A stretch of DNA of 32,957 bases from SMXL01 sp036985715 (GTDB taxonomy: Bacteria; Bacteroidota; Rhodothermia; Rhodothermales; UBA10348), in assembly GCA_036985715.1 (NCBI GenBank), contig BTQE01000024.1, forward strand, positions 1 through 32,957, read 5' to 3'. Every line of letters starts with the position of its first letter. Within the stretch, counting starts at the first letter, position 1. A program made the translations under genes and the position numbers. The notes beneath the pieces were generated by a model. The model saw only the letters and a list, made by a program, of their open reading frames with translations, was not told where the DNA came from and did no database searches. Below, one piece after another: positions 25,141-32,957 of the stretch.

Positions 25141-25454
25141 ATAAAGATTTGAAATTTTTCCTTATGCATCCCGGCAATGATCAGGTTTGTCACGCCGGGA
25201 CCGATCAGGAAAATCAAGGTTCGCTTCTTCCAAAAAACAATCGACCATTCATCATGCCCGTCGAAAGCGCTGGTTTGGCGTGTCGGGGATAAAAGCGAAG
25301 CGTTGATTATCTTCAACCCAGACAAACGTCCAAATAAGTTGCCCAGACAATGGGCGCGACTGCGGGCATCATTCGCCTCCGACTAAATGGAGGCTGTTGC
25401 CGATAGGAAAAGCATTTCTGCTGAATCGTCGGATAAGATAGGTGGTTTCTCGTC
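25141..25454. promoter_or_regulatory. Divergent promoter/leader region between rho and the hydrolase operon
   Basis: No convincing gene is seen in these 314 bases. Inverted repeats are 25169-25175/25194-25200 (7 bp, 18-base loop, in the rho leader), 25341-25345/25351-25355 (5 bp, 5-base loop) and 25375-25380/25389-25394 (6 bp, 8-base loop). The rho-proximal hairpin lies 28 bases before its ATG. Rho genes are commonly autoregulated through their leaders, so a regulatory role is plausible. I cannot place promoter boxes with confidence. Confidence 0.4.
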
Positions 25455-26288
25455 TTGCAGCAACGGAACAGCGATCTTCAGCATCCGAATACACTCGAAA
25501 TTAAAGTGGATTCACATCGCGTCCGACTCTCATTCGAGTCGAGTGGCGAAAAGGGCTCACCGGCCGTGCTCTTGCTGCACGGTTGGGGAAGCAGCGCCCG
25601 GTTGATGCGACCGATCGCGAAATGGCTCGAGGCCACCCACTACGTCGTTAATATCGACTTTCCCGGACACGGGAATAGCCCCGTTCCGCCAACCGCCTGG
25701 GAAATGGATGATTATGCTTCCGCGGTGCGGCAGGTTGCTGATCAATTATTCGACGGACCCTTCAGCATCGTCGGGCACTCCAATGGAGGGCGGATTGCTC
25801 TTTTCGTTTCCTCCGATGCTTTCACACCCGACTCGTTAGAAAAGTTGGTCCTTTTCAGCCCATCGGGGGTTCGGCGGAAACGATCGATTCGAACCTACAT
25901 CCGCGTAATTGTAGCATCTGTTCTGAGATCTCCATTCCAGATTCTACCCGAACGAATTCGCGAATTCGGACTCGATTGGCTCCGTCATACGTTGGTATGG
26001 AAGCTCTTGTCATCGTCCGATTATCGGACACTCGATGGCGTTATGCGAGAGACGTTCGTGAAAACCGTGAACTCCTATTTGGAGGATCGGCTGCCCGACG
26101 TTCTGCAGCCTGTTTTGCTGTTCAGAGGTGAGAATGACGATTCCATTACGAAAACTCAGATCAAACTCATGGAGAAGGAAATACCAGATGCCGGCCTCGT
26201 GACGGTTGAGAACGCAGGCCATTTCCCATTTCTCGACCAGCCAGACACGGTTCGTACGACCCTCCTTCATTTCCTGAACGATCAGTGA
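25455..26288 (+). CDS. Alpha/beta hydrolase
   Basis: This is a 277-residue serine hydrolase of the alpha/beta fold. The oxyanion motif LLHGWGSS is near 40-47, the nucleophile S109 in VGHSNGG, the acid D228 or D229 in LLFRGENDDS and the catalytic histidine H256 in NAGHFPF, so the triad is complete. There is a cap region (about 135-205). No signal peptide is seen, so it is presumably cytoplasmic, and the substrate cannot be told from sequence. The start is a TTG at 25455 with AGGTGG about 10 bases upstream; no in-frame ATG precedes the conserved strands. The stop overlaps the next gene's GTG start by four bases (GTGA), so it is probably translated together with the MurF-like ligase, suggesting a shared cell-wall or related amide/ester substrate. 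Confidence 0.87.
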   Translation: MQQRNSDLQHPNTLEIKVDSHRVRLSFESSGEKGSPAVLLLHGWGSSARLMRPIAKWLEATHYVVNIDFPGHGNSPVPPTAWEMDDYASAVRQVADQLFDGPFSIVGHSNGGRIALFVSSDAFTPDSLEKLVLFSPSGVRRKRSIRTYIRVIVASVLRSPFQILPERIREFGLDWLRHTLVWKLLSSSDYRTLDGVMRETFVKTVNSYLEDRLPDVLQPVLLFRGENDDSITKTQIKLMEKEIPDAGLVTVENAGHFPFLDQPDTVRTTLLHFLNDQ

Positions 26289-27913
26289 TTCTATCCATCG
26301 TCATAGCGGTTTCATTCTGTACGTGGCGGATCGGGCGAAGACTGCAATTTTTCGGACACATCCTACAGCTCGAAGGATACAAGCCTGCGAATTATTTCGA
26401 TTGGGTTCGCCGTCGATTTGGAGATGTTGTCCTACGCGTCTCACACCGGCTGGCGCTCAGCTGGATCGTCGTTGTTGTTCTGCTCGACTTTCTGTTTGAC
26501 AACGTCCTCCCGCCAGTGCTCATCCCAGGCTTCTATCTGATTTGGGCGATGACCTTCGCATCATCCCGACGATATCGTCGAGACAAACCGAAGAAACCCC
26601 TTGTGTTCACCTTCCGAATGAAACGGGTCCTCAGTTTGTCTGCAGGTATATCGATTGCGCTAGTCGCCGCCGGGGCGCTTCCCGCGGCAGGCCTTTCTGG
26701 ATGGCGGGCAACCATTTTGTTCGTGGCTGGATTTCTCGCAGCCGACTTTTCGGCTCCGTTCGCGATATATGCAGCGGCCATCGTCCTCCAGCCGGTCGAA
26801 AAGGCAATCCAAAATGGATTCAAGAGAGCTGCCCGCAGGAAACTGTCGGCCCGTCCCGATCTCGATATCATTGCCGTTACCGGATCGTACGGAAAAACCA
26901 GTGTCAAATTCGCGGTTGAGGAAGTGCTCGCGCAACGATTTTCCGTGCTCGCTACACCAAGCTCGTATAACACCCCCATGGGTATCTGCAAGGTCGTGAA
27001 CAACGACCTCTCGCCGGCACATCAGGTATTGATTCTGGAAATGGGAATCCGATCCCCGGGAGATATCGAAGAGCTTTGTTTGATCGCAGCGCCGAAAATC
27101 GCACTCGTGACGTCGGTTGGGATCGCTCATCTTGAATCCATGGGATCCACCGAAGCGATCGCCAAAGAAAAGGCTTCGCTACTTCAATTTACTCGGTCCG
27201 ACGGACACGCCGTACTCAATGCCGATGACGAGCAGGTTCGGTCCATGGAGGGGCAGTTTCCCGGGCATACGTGGCTGGTTTCGTGTGAGAATCATCCTGA
27301 TGCCCGGATACGGGCGTCAGAGATTCGCTTCGGACCAGACGGAGCCGCCTTCAAAGCGTCGGATGAAACGGGATCATCGATTCAAATGCACACGCGCCTT
27401 GTCGGTCGGCACAATGTCGTAAATATCCTGATGGCGATTGCCGTTGGCCGGATTTACGGTCTGCGACTCAGGCAGATCGCCCAGGCGGTCTCAAGACTCA
27501 CACCGGTCCCGCACAGACTTGCGGTCCGCCGCGAAGGCGCTATCACCGTGATTGACGATGCCTTTAATAGTAATCCGGTTGGCGCGCGAAATGCGGTCGA
27601 AATACTTGGTCAATTGGAGGCGCGCAAGCGCTTTATCGTAACGCCAGGTATGATTGAACTGGGTGAAAGACAGGATGACGAGAATCGACTCCTGGGCCAC
27701 CACATCGCCAAAAGCGCGGACGTGGCCATTCTCGTTGGTGAGCGTCGAACCTATGCGATCGCCGAAGGTCTCAGGGAAGCTGAATTTCCAAACCAGAATA
27801 TCCAGATCGTACAATCGTTGTTCGAAGCAAAGGATTTTCTAAACGGGGCGCTCGAATCCGGCGACGTGGTACTCTTCGAAAACGATCTCCCCGATCAGTT
27901 CAATGAAAGCTGA
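26285..27913 (+). CDS. Membrane-anchored MurF-like Mur ligase
   Basis: The 542-residue protein has several membrane helices in its first 170 residues (about 1-12, 54-92, 113-137 and 141-168), followed by a complete Mur ligase core. The ATP loop is VTGSYGKTS (198-206). MurF-like signatures follow: NTPMGICKVVNNDL, VLILEMGIRSPGDIEELC, ALVTSVGIAHLESMGSTEAIAKEKASLL, AVLNADDEQV and VIDDAFNSNPVGARNAVEIL. True MurF has a soluble UDP-substrate domain where this protein has membrane helices, so the acceptor may be lipid-linked or otherwise different. It may join an amino acid or dipeptide to a cell-wall or polyglutamate-like precursor; a D-Ala-D-Ala adding role is not proven. The start is GTG at 26285, overlapping the hydrolase stop. 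Its end overlaps rnhB by 11 bases. Confidence 0.85.
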   Translation: MILSIVIAVSFCTWRIGRRLQFFGHILQLEGYKPANYFDWVRRRFGDVVLRVSHRLALSWIVVVVLLDFLFDNVLPPVLIPGFYLIWAMTFASSRRYRRDKPKKPLVFTFRMKRVLSLSAGISIALVAAGALPAAGLSGWRATILFVAGFLAADFSAPFAIYAAAIVLQPVEKAIQNGFKRAARRKLSARPDLDIIAVTGSYGKTSVKFAVEEVLAQRFSVLATPSSYNTPMGICKVVNNDLSPAHQVLILEMGIRSPGDIEELCLIAAPKIALVTSVGIAHLESMGSTEAIAKEKASLLQFTRSDGHAVLNADDEQVRSMEGQFPGHTWLVSCENHPDARIRASEIRFGPDGAAFKASDETGSSIQMHTRLVGRHNVVNILMAIAVGRIYGLRLRQIAQAVSRLTPVPHRLAVRREGAITVIDDAFNSNPVGARNAVEILGQLEARKRFIVTPGMIELGERQDDENRLLGHHIAKSADVAILVGERRTYAIAEGLREAEFPNQNIQIVQSLFEAKDFLNGALESGDVVLFENDLPDQFNES

Positions 27914-28544
27914 ACAGACTTTAGAGTTATTTCCCGTCGGCCTCGTCGAAGGTGCTTCGCTCTCCATTGAACGAAAGTGCTGGGCTCGGGGCTATTCCGC
28001 GATTGCAGGTGTAGATGAAGCGGGTCGAGGTTGTCTGTCGGGCCCGGTGGTGGCCGCAGCGGTTATTTTTCCTTTTGAGCATCAGATTCCTGGTGTAAAA
28101 GACAGTAAGAAACTGAAGCACAAAACGCGTGTCGAGTTGGCTGAAATCATTCGTGAGGAGGCCATTGCCGTAGCCACGGGAACGTGCTCTCCTCGGGAAA
28201 TCGATCAGTTGAACATCTTGAAGGCTGCCCTTGAAGCCATGAGAAGAGCCGTACTCGCACTAGACACGGAACCGGATCATCTTCTCATAGACGGAAACGT
28301 CTGTTTTTCAGATCCACCCGTTGAGGCTCGAACCGTGATAAAGGGAGATGCACGGAGCCATTCCATTGCGGCGGCTTCAATCATCGCGAAAACGACCCGG
28401 GATGCTATCATGAAGAAACTCCATTCTAAATATCCCATGTATGGTTGGGATACGAATATGGGATACCCGACCGCAGCTCATTATCAGGCCATCGCCCAAT
28501 TCGGACTCACCGCGCATCATCGTCGCTCGTTCAGGCTGTATTGA
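27903..28544 (+). CDS. rnhB: Ribonuclease HII
   Basis: RNase HII cleaves RNA in RNA-DNA hybrids and removes single ribonucleotides from DNA. The 213-residue sequence has the full family pattern: AGVDEAGRGCLSGPVVAAAVI (catalytic D38, E39), KDSKKL, HLLIDG (D130), KGDARSHSIAAASIIAKTTRD (D167) and the closing MGYPTAAHYQAIAQFGLTAHHRRSF. The first 30 residues are an N-terminal extension of ordinary size. The ATG at 27903 lies inside the last codons of the Mur ligase gene (11-base overlap), and the stop overlaps the glycosyltransferase start (TGATG), so the four genes form a tight operon. Confidence 0.96.
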   Translation: MKAEQTLELFPVGLVEGASLSIERKCWARGYSAIAGVDEAGRGCLSGPVVAAAVIFPFEHQIPGVKDSKKLKHKTRVELAEIIREEAIAVATGTCSPREIDQLNILKAALEAMRRAVLALDTEPDHLLIDGNVCFSDPPVEARTVIKGDARSHSIAAASIIAKTTRDAIMKKLHSKYPMYGWDTNMGYPTAAHYQAIAQFGLTAHHRRSFRLY

Positions 28545-29620
28545 TGAACGAGACGACTCTTTCCCAGCCCATCGACCTGGATGCACCGGACAGCGGCAAG
28601 CCGTTCGTGTCTGTGGTTGTTGTCTCGTGGAACGCCCTTGACACGGTCAAGCAGTGCCTTCCCAGTGTGGTCGCATCCACGTATTCACCGCTTGAGATCA
28701 TTTTTGCCGATAACGCTTCCACGGACGGCTCATCGGAGTGGATTGTATCGAATTATCCGTCGGTCAAACTCGTCCGGAACCCGGAAAACTGGGCGTTCTG
28801 CAAAGGCAACAATGAGGCTGTTCGCCATGCTTCGGGCAAATACGTCGTACTTCTCAACAACGACGTTGAGGTGCCGTTCGAATGGTTGCAGCCTCTTGTC
28901 GCAACGCTGGAGGGCGATCATTCAATTGGCGCTGTTCAACCCAAGATTCTTGATTTCTCAAACCGAACCCGATTTGAATACGCCGGAGGTTCCGGAGGAT
29001 TTCTCGATACCAACGGATACCCGTTCACGAGAGGCCGGCTTTTCTCTACGATTGAAGAGGATACCGGGCAGTACGATGACGAGTGCGACATCTTTTGGGC
29101 CTCTGGTGCAGCCGTCATGTTTCGAAAAGATCTGTATGACCAACTCGGTGGCCTGGACGAACGTCTGTTCATGCACATGGAAGAAATTGACTTGTGCTGG
29201 CGACTCCAAAGAAAGGGCTACAGAATTGTCTGCAATCCCAATAGTCATGTCTTTCACATCGGGGGAGCGTCGCTCGCGGTGGGCTCGTCGCAGAAAGTGT
29301 ATCTCAATTACAGGAATAACCTGCTCGTTCTGTACAAGAACTTGCCAAGACGCGTCTGGCCCAAGGTTTTTTTGAAGCGAGTGTTGCTCGACGGGATCGC
29401 CGTTATCCGCGCACTTTTTCTACTCCGACCCGGAGAATCTCTTGCCATATTTCGCGCTTTTGCGGCAGCGCATCGAATGAAGAGGACAATGAAGTCGGAT
29501 CGGCCCGGCTCGGACGAAACAGATGTACTTCCCTCATACAGAGGAAATATCGTGTCCGACTATTTCGTGAGGGGAAGGCGTAGGTATTCGGATCTTCCTC
29601 CCGATCGTTTGGATAGCTGA
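28544..29620 (+). CDS. Family 2 glycosyltransferase, rhamnosyltransferase-like
   Basis: The protein is 358 residues from the ATG at 28544, which shares one base with the rnhB stop. The frame is open from 28445, but that part overlaps rnhB and is not conserved-looking. The GT-A domain begins FVSVVVVSWNALDTVKQCLPSVVASTYSPLEIIFADNASTDGSSEW. It has the metal-binding LLNNDVEV, WASGAAVMFRKDLYDQLGGLDERLFMHMEEIDLCWRLQRKGY (acidic motif) and HIGGASL, all typical of GT2 enzymes that add sugars to O-antigen or other surface glycans. A hydrophobic segment near 280-300 may touch the membrane. Donor and acceptor are unknown. With the Mur-like ligase in the same operon, a cell-envelope role is likely. It converges on the DUF4293 gene with 8 bases between. 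Confidence 0.93.
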   Translation: MNETTLSQPIDLDAPDSGKPFVSVVVVSWNALDTVKQCLPSVVASTYSPLEIIFADNASTDGSSEWIVSNYPSVKLVRNPENWAFCKGNNEAVRHASGKYVVLLNNDVEVPFEWLQPLVATLEGDHSIGAVQPKILDFSNRTRFEYAGGSGGFLDTNGYPFTRGRLFSTIEEDTGQYDDECDIFWASGAAVMFRKDLYDQLGGLDERLFMHMEEIDLCWRLQRKGYRIVCNPNSHVFHIGGASLAVGSSQKVYLNYRNNLLVLYKNLPRRVWPKVFLKRVLLDGIAVIRALFLLRPGESLAIFRAFAAAHRMKRTMKSDRPGSDETDVLPSYRGNIVSDYFVRGRRRYSDLPPDRLDS

Positions 29621-29628
29621 GAGCTGAT

Positions 29629-30054
29629 TTACCGCAGCCGATCAACCGACTTGGTGAGCTCTATGTCTTTGTCGATTGCTCGGCGAGCCAGATAAAAGAA
29701 GAGATACCCGCCAGCCGCGAAGCCGAGGCCGATGCCTTCGACCATTCCGTCCGAGTTCGTACCGACAAAAGGAAGCAAGCCTCCGAAGTATTCTCCTGTA
29801 AACAGCGTGAGCAAGCCGAGGATTGTAAATACCTGTAGCAAAAGTACCACGCTCCGTTGGCGCTTGCGGTCTTTATACAGGAATACGGCAACGAATGCCC
29901 CCACTACGCAAATTCCGGAAATACCCAGCGTCACCGCCATAAGCCAGTGCGATTTGAGAGCGGTCGGCCCGGTCCAGATATCGCTCAGAAGATAGATCGA
30001 TCCGATCGAGACCGCCCCCAGCACGAGATATAGAGTTTGAATTCTCTGGATCAT
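29629..30054 (-). CDS. DUF4293-family four-helix membrane protein
   Basis: The 141-residue protein has four predicted membrane helices (about 5-24, 36-59, 68-87 and 103-124). The start MIQRIQTLYLVLGAVSIGSIYLL and the end RAIDKDIELTKSVDRLR are both hallmarks of DUF4293, a Bacteroidota-type family of unknown function. It lies 33 bases downstream of the isocitrate dehydrogenase gene on the same strand and may be co-transcribed with it. Confidence 0.87.
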   Translation of the reverse strand: MIQRIQTLYLVLGAVSIGSIYLLSDIWTGPTALKSHWLMAVTLGISGICVVGAFVAVFLYKDRKRQRSVVLLLQVFTILGLLTLFTGEYFGGLLPFVGTNSDGMVEGIGLGFAAGGYLFFYLARRAIDKDIELTKSVDRLR

Positions 30055-30087
30055 ACCTGATTAGCTCGTAGTGCAGCAACCGAATCA

Positions 30088-31104
30088 CTAAACATGGCTT
30101 GCCACCCGTTCGGCAAGTTTTTCGGCGAATTCCATGGTTCCAGTCGATCCGCCCAGATCAACCGTAAGATACCGGCCTTCCGTATAGATTTCAGTGAGGC
30201 CCTTCGCGACAGCGTCCGCCGCGTTTGTCTCCCCAAGATGCCGAAGCATCATTTCTGCCGATCGAATTAATGCCGTGGGATTTGCCAGATTCTGACCCGC
30301 AATATCCGGGGCACTCCCATGGACGGCTTCAAATACGGCATACTTATCGCCAATATTGGCGCCCGCGACCACGCCGAGACCGCCAACCAATCCGGCACAC
30401 AAATCGCTCAAGATGTCCCCAAAAAGATTGGTCGTCACAATGCAGTTGTAATCTTGGGGATGGATCACAAGCTGCATGCACATGTTGTCAATAATGCGGT
30501 CATTGAATTCTACGTCAGGGAATTCGTCCGAATATTCGCGGGCAATATTCAGAAACATTCCAGAAGTCAGTTTTAGAATATTGGCTTTGTGAACAACGGT
30601 TACCGGATTTCGGTGATGCGTCTGAGCATACTCGAAACAAAATCGAATGATGCGTTCTGATCCGGCGCGGGAAATCCGAGCGATGGAATCCGCTATGTCA
30701 TGTCGCTCATCGTATGTCTCCATCCCGGAATACAGGCCCTCTGTATTCTCCCGAAAGATCACGAGGTTGACATTTTTGAATGGGGACGGGATACCAGGCA
30801 GTGTTTTGCAGGGCCGAATATTTGCATACAGATCAAGCTTTTGACGAAGCTGTACGTTGACGCTCTTGAAACCCGTACCTACAGGGGTCGTCACCGGCGC
30901 CTTCAGAGCTATTTTCGTCTCGCGGATCGATTCAAGTACGGAATCTGGTAGCGGCGTGCCATGCTTCTCGAGAGCAGATGCACCCAAATCAGGGTGTTCC
31001 ACCCACTCACACTCCAGTCCTGTAGATTCGAGAACCGTGACGGTTGCCCGCGTTACCTCAGGGCCGATTCCGTCTCCAGGGAGTAGCGTAATCCGATAAG
31101 CCAT
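30088..31104 (-). CDS. Isocitrate dehydrogenase, NAD-type
   Basis: This member of the isocitrate/isopropylmalate dehydrogenase family has 338 residues. In the TCA cycle it would oxidise isocitrate to 2-oxoglutarate. The substrate region KSVNVQLRQKLDLYANIRPCK has S81, N83, R87 and R97, the pattern of isocitrate dehydrogenases. Isopropylmalate dehydrogenases have a different loop here. FRENTEGLYSG (R118, Y125), VHKANILKLTSGMF and NLFGDILSDL complete the active site. The cofactor motif VHGSAPDIAGQNLANPTA carries D267 and I268, the NAD-type pair, where NADP enzymes have Lys-Tyr. The length and sequence resemble the mitochondrial-type subunit more than E. coli Icd. Homoisocitrate or tartrate-type activity cannot be fully excluded. 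About 214 bases separate it from the upstream exbD gene, including a terminator. Confidence 0.88.
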   Translation of the reverse strand: MAYRITLLPGDGIGPEVTRATVTVLESTGLECEWVEHPDLGASALEKHGTPLPDSVLESIRETKIALKAPVTTPVGTGFKSVNVQLRQKLDLYANIRPCKTLPGIPSPFKNVNLVIFRENTEGLYSGMETYDERHDIADSIARISRAGSERIIRFCFEYAQTHHRNPVTVVHKANILKLTSGMFLNIAREYSDEFPDVEFNDRIIDNMCMQLVIHPQDYNCIVTTNLFGDILSDLCAGLVGGLGVVAGANIGDKYAVFEAVHGSAPDIAGQNLANPTALIRSAEMMLRHLGETNAADAVAKGLTEIYTEGRYLTVDLGGSTGTMEFAEKLAERVASHV

Positions 31105-31219
31105 TCTTGCCGGGAATAGATGCGCGGTTGGGGTTCAGAACTTCCGGTCGACGTTAATATAAGCTTCGGATATCACTCTCATGGATCCTGGAAGCGGGCA
31201 AAGGTAGCGGGTTACGGAC

Positions 31220-31244
31220 AAAAAAAGCCCCGTAATGCTCGGCT
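31220..31244 (-). terminator. Intrinsic terminator after the ExbB/ExbD operon
   Basis: On the minus strand a short GC stem (AGCCG at 31244-31240 with the CGGGGCT side at 31232-31226, two bulged G) is followed by a run of seven T residues. It lies about 75 bases past the stop of the last exbD gene and before the isocitrate dehydrogenase start, where the operon terminator is expected. The stem is short. Confidence 0.55.
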
Positions 31245-31318
31245 TGCTCGAATTCAGGGACGATTCACGCGGCGGTCAATTATCGACTTACGCGAGCCAC
31301 AAGAAGCGAACTATATGG

Positions 31319-31771
31319 TCAGAGTCCCACGTCCCGCTTCGTAGAGAAATTCACCCGGAGGGTACCCGCTTCTCTTAGTTCCTGTTGAACGTCCACCAGG
31401 ACCCCCATTTCAGACGTCTGGTCAACCTTTAATGAAACGATCAATTTAGGCTGTTCGACAAGTTTTCTATACATGATCGCGCGGACATCGGTTAATTTTT
31501 CAATCAACGCATCATCAATTTGTACTCCCGTTTCTCCCAGCTCTGTCGCGGAGATCTTTTTCGGACCAATCCATACGTACGTTACGAGCCTTTTCTGATC
31601 AATCTTGGTTAACGCTTCGGCTTGCGGAAGAACCGTTCGAACCTGCACAGTGGTCTCGCGAAGTACGGTTGTAACCATAAAGAAGATCAACAGAATGAAA
31701 ATGATGTCAGGGAGGGCGGCTGTTGGGATATCCGGCTTCGCCTTGCTTGTCTTCTTAAAATGCCCAGCCAT
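31319..31771 (-). CDS. exbD: ExbD/TolR biopolymer transport protein (second copy)
   Basis: The 150-residue inner-membrane protein has a short cytoplasmic start, one membrane helix (about 19-41, ALPDIIFILLIFFMVTTVL) with the conserved aspartate of the proton path at its beginning, and a periplasmic ExbD/TolR domain. That domain ends LVDVQQELREAGTLRVNFSTKRD. With ExbB it would use the proton gradient to drive TonB-dependent outer-membrane transport, or the Tol/Glz-type machinery. It follows the longer exbD by 38 bases and is the last gene of the operon. Two different ExbD proteins in one operon is common in Bacteroidota. Confidence 0.93.
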   Translation of the reverse strand: MAGHFKKTSKAKPDIPTAALPDIIFILLIFFMVTTVLRETTVQVRTVLPQAEALTKIDQKRLVTYVWIGPKKISATELGETGVQIDDALIEKLTDVRAIMYRKLVEQPKLIVSLKVDQTSEMGVLVDVQQELREAGTLRVNFSTKRDVGL

Positions 31772-31809
31772 ATTAATTACCTAATTCATTCGGTCGCGAG
31801 TCGGTGCGG

Positions 31810-32370
31810 CTAAGCGGCATCGGGTTCAGCGATGGAAATGGCCGCCTTAATCTTCTCTCGGATGGCGTTGTCCTGATTACGATTATCCACGTCGATTGAA
31901 TACTCCTTGTAGTTGGAATACCCAAGCTTGCGCGCTTCAGCATCCCACATTTCAAAGTATGCCATCCAGACTTCGTCGAGCACCTGGATATACGCGTCAT
32001 ATGGTGTTTCCCTCGCCGTTTTGATCGAGACAAGGGCCTTATTCGTGGCTTCAGCATATCGGGGATCGACGCCATTATTCAGGACGTGAGCCTTGACTTC
32101 GGCGCGAACAAGGCTTACGGCCGAAGGCAGATCCTCAAGCAGAACTTGACCCTGTTCATTCACCAGGATCTTTAACACATTCCGCTCCTTGATCGGGGGC
32201 GGTATAACGTCTTCCTCGAGTTTAGGCGGAAGCACCATCCCGATTCCCGTGTCGACATCAATGGTCGTGGTGACGAGAAAAAATATGAGCAGCAGAAATG
32301 CGATATCAGCCATCGACGCGGTCGGAATAAAAGCCTCTTCGCGTTCTTTCTTTTTTAGAAAACCAGCCAT
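31810..32370 (-). CDS. exbD: ExbD/TolR biopolymer transport protein (first copy)
   Basis: This 186-residue ExbD family member has a membrane helix at about 17-38 (ASMADIAFLLLIFFLVTTTI), again with the conserved aspartate, followed by the DxDTGIGMVLPP sequence typical of the phylum. The periplasmic domain has an insertion with WMAYFEMWDAEARKLGYSNYKEYSIDVDNRNQ, making it longer than its partner and longer than E. coli ExbD (141). Co-transcription with the small membrane protein (26-base gap) and exbB is likely. Confidence 0.93.
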   Translation of the reverse strand: MAGFLKKKEREEAFIPTASMADIAFLLLIFFLVTTTIDVDTGIGMVLPPKLEEDVIPPPIKERNVLKILVNEQGQVLLEDLPSAVSLVRAEVKAHVLNNGVDPRYAEATNKALVSIKTARETPYDAYIQVLDEVWMAYFEMWDAEARKLGYSNYKEYSIDVDNRNQDNAIREKIKAAISIAEPDAA

Positions 32371-32396
32371 GCTGTACTCAGGTTACGTGAGTATTT

Positions 32397-32672
32397 TTAC
32401 ATACCGAGGAGTCCACGGACGCTCGAAATGAGTAACGAAAGCGACGTTACAACCAATAAAAATATAAAGGTTACTACGGCAGCTTCAGCCCACGAATCCA
32501 TGGCGAATCCTAGAACCACGAGAAGAACACCGGGTGAGGCAAGCACGCCCATGGTCACATAGTCCATCTTCCCGTAGGTAACATTTCGAATTCCGAACAC
32601 GACCATCGCCAACAGGCTCAGTCCAGAAACGATGAGAGCTGCCCAGATTACGATTGGAACAATTCCAGCCAT
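32397..32672 (-). CDS. Small three-helix membrane protein of the exb operon
   Basis: The 91-residue protein is almost entirely hydrophobic, with three predicted membrane helices (about 5-27, 40-57 and 63-86) and no recognised motif. It sits between exbB (62-base gap) and the first exbD (26-base gap) on the same strand. Small hydrophobic proteins at this position are usual in Bacteroidota exb operons, so it may be an accessory subunit of the ExbB/ExbD motor or simply co-regulated. No function is established. Confidence 0.75.
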   Translation of the reverse strand: MAGIVPIVIWAALIVSGLSLLAMVVFGIRNVTYGKMDYVTMGVLASPGVLLVVLGFAMDSWAEAAVVTFIFLLVVTSLSLLISSVRGLLGM

Positions 32673-32734
32673 ATCAGAATCAGGTTTTTAAGGGATAAGG
32701 ATCGAATCAGCGACACGTCCAACACGAATTTGTT

Positions 32735-32957
32735 CTATTCGCTACCGGGTCGGCCAGCGCGTAGCAAAACGAGCGAATCGATCAGTTCGATTGCAGCTTC
32801 TTCCATATCGATCACAATCCGGTCGATTTTTGAAACGACGTAATTGTAAAAGAACTGAAGAATGATCGCCGTGATCAAGCCAAACACCGTCGTGAGGAGA
32901 GCAATCTTGATACCGTTGGCAACTAGACTCGGCGAAATATCGCCTGCTTGCTCAATC
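32735..32957 (-). CDS. exbB: ExbB/TolQ/MotA proton channel protein, partial (3' part)
   Basis: The reading frame enters from the window's right edge and ends with TAG at 32735-32737, giving the last 73 residues. The sequence IEQAGDISPSLVANGIKIALLTTVFGLITAIILQFFYNYVVSKIDRIVIDMEEAAIELIDSL is the conserved C-terminal helix pair of MotA/TolQ/ExbB proteins, including the ISPSLVANGI-ALLTTVFGL motif with its proton-path threonine. The N-terminal helices lie outside the window. It is the first visible gene of the exbB - small protein - exbD - exbD operon and is the motor subunit that pairs with ExbD. Confidence 0.92.
   Translation of the reverse strand, partial: IEQAGDISPSLVANGIKIALLTTVFGLITAIILQFFYNYVVSKIDRIVIDMEEAAIELIDSLVLLRAGRPGSE

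Noticed and set aside
25104..25325. 73-residue minus-strand ORF overlapping the start of rho
   Set aside because: No domain, out of frame with rho, and it spans the leader hairpin; a leader peptide cannot be excluded but nothing supports it.
30088..31104. 3-isopropylmalate dehydrogenase (leuB) as the identity of this gene
   Set aside because: The SVNVQLR substrate motif is of the isocitrate dehydrogenase type and no leu genes are adjacent.

Overview
The window looks like a chromosomal segment of a bacterium from the Bacteroidota/Rhodothermota side of the FCB group. The case rests on a type IX secretion (T9SS) PorU-PorV pair, a secreted protein with a T9SS C-terminal sorting domain, a DUF4293-type protein ending in the usual SVDRLR, a DUF5683-like protein, a single-chain dimeric glycyl-tRNA synthetase, and few Shine-Dalgarno sequences. 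Base composition is moderate and even. I see no insertion sequence, prophage, CRISPR array, rRNA gene or convincing tRNA gene.

Layout. Positions 1-806 hold no believable protein gene but many inverted repeats. The strongest is a nested 14-bp plus 8-bp helix at 188-321 enclosing two smaller hairpins. This is the best candidate for something undescribed, probably a structured RNA. From 18358 down to 807 every gene is on the minus strand. In transcription order these are a LON substrate-binding-domain protein, a membrane PAS sensor without a kinase domain, a free-standing histidine-phosphoacceptor helix pair, porU, porV, a T9SS-exported protein with a dead M6-type peptidase site, an active-looking zinc protease fused to a propeller and an outer-membrane barrel, a membrane-anchored TlpA-like thioredoxin, a DUF5683-like protein, and an acidic amino-acid:cation symporter. 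The order suggests a surface-protein export and processing cluster, possibly with its own sensor.

From 18524 to 23713 are an outer-membrane barrel protein (+), nadA (-), arsC (+), glycyl-tRNA synthetase (-) and radC (-). A short form of rho (-) follows, flanked on both sides by hairpin-rich non-coding DNA. A tight plus-strand operon with overlapping genes (25455-29620) encodes an alpha/beta hydrolase, a membrane-anchored MurF-like ligase, RNase HII and a family 2 glycosyltransferase. The right end is minus strand: a DUF4293 protein, NAD-type isocitrate dehydrogenase, and an ExbB/small membrane protein/ExbD/ExbD energy-transduction operon whose exbB runs off the window edge.

Family calls rest on motifs read by eye. 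No database search was run.
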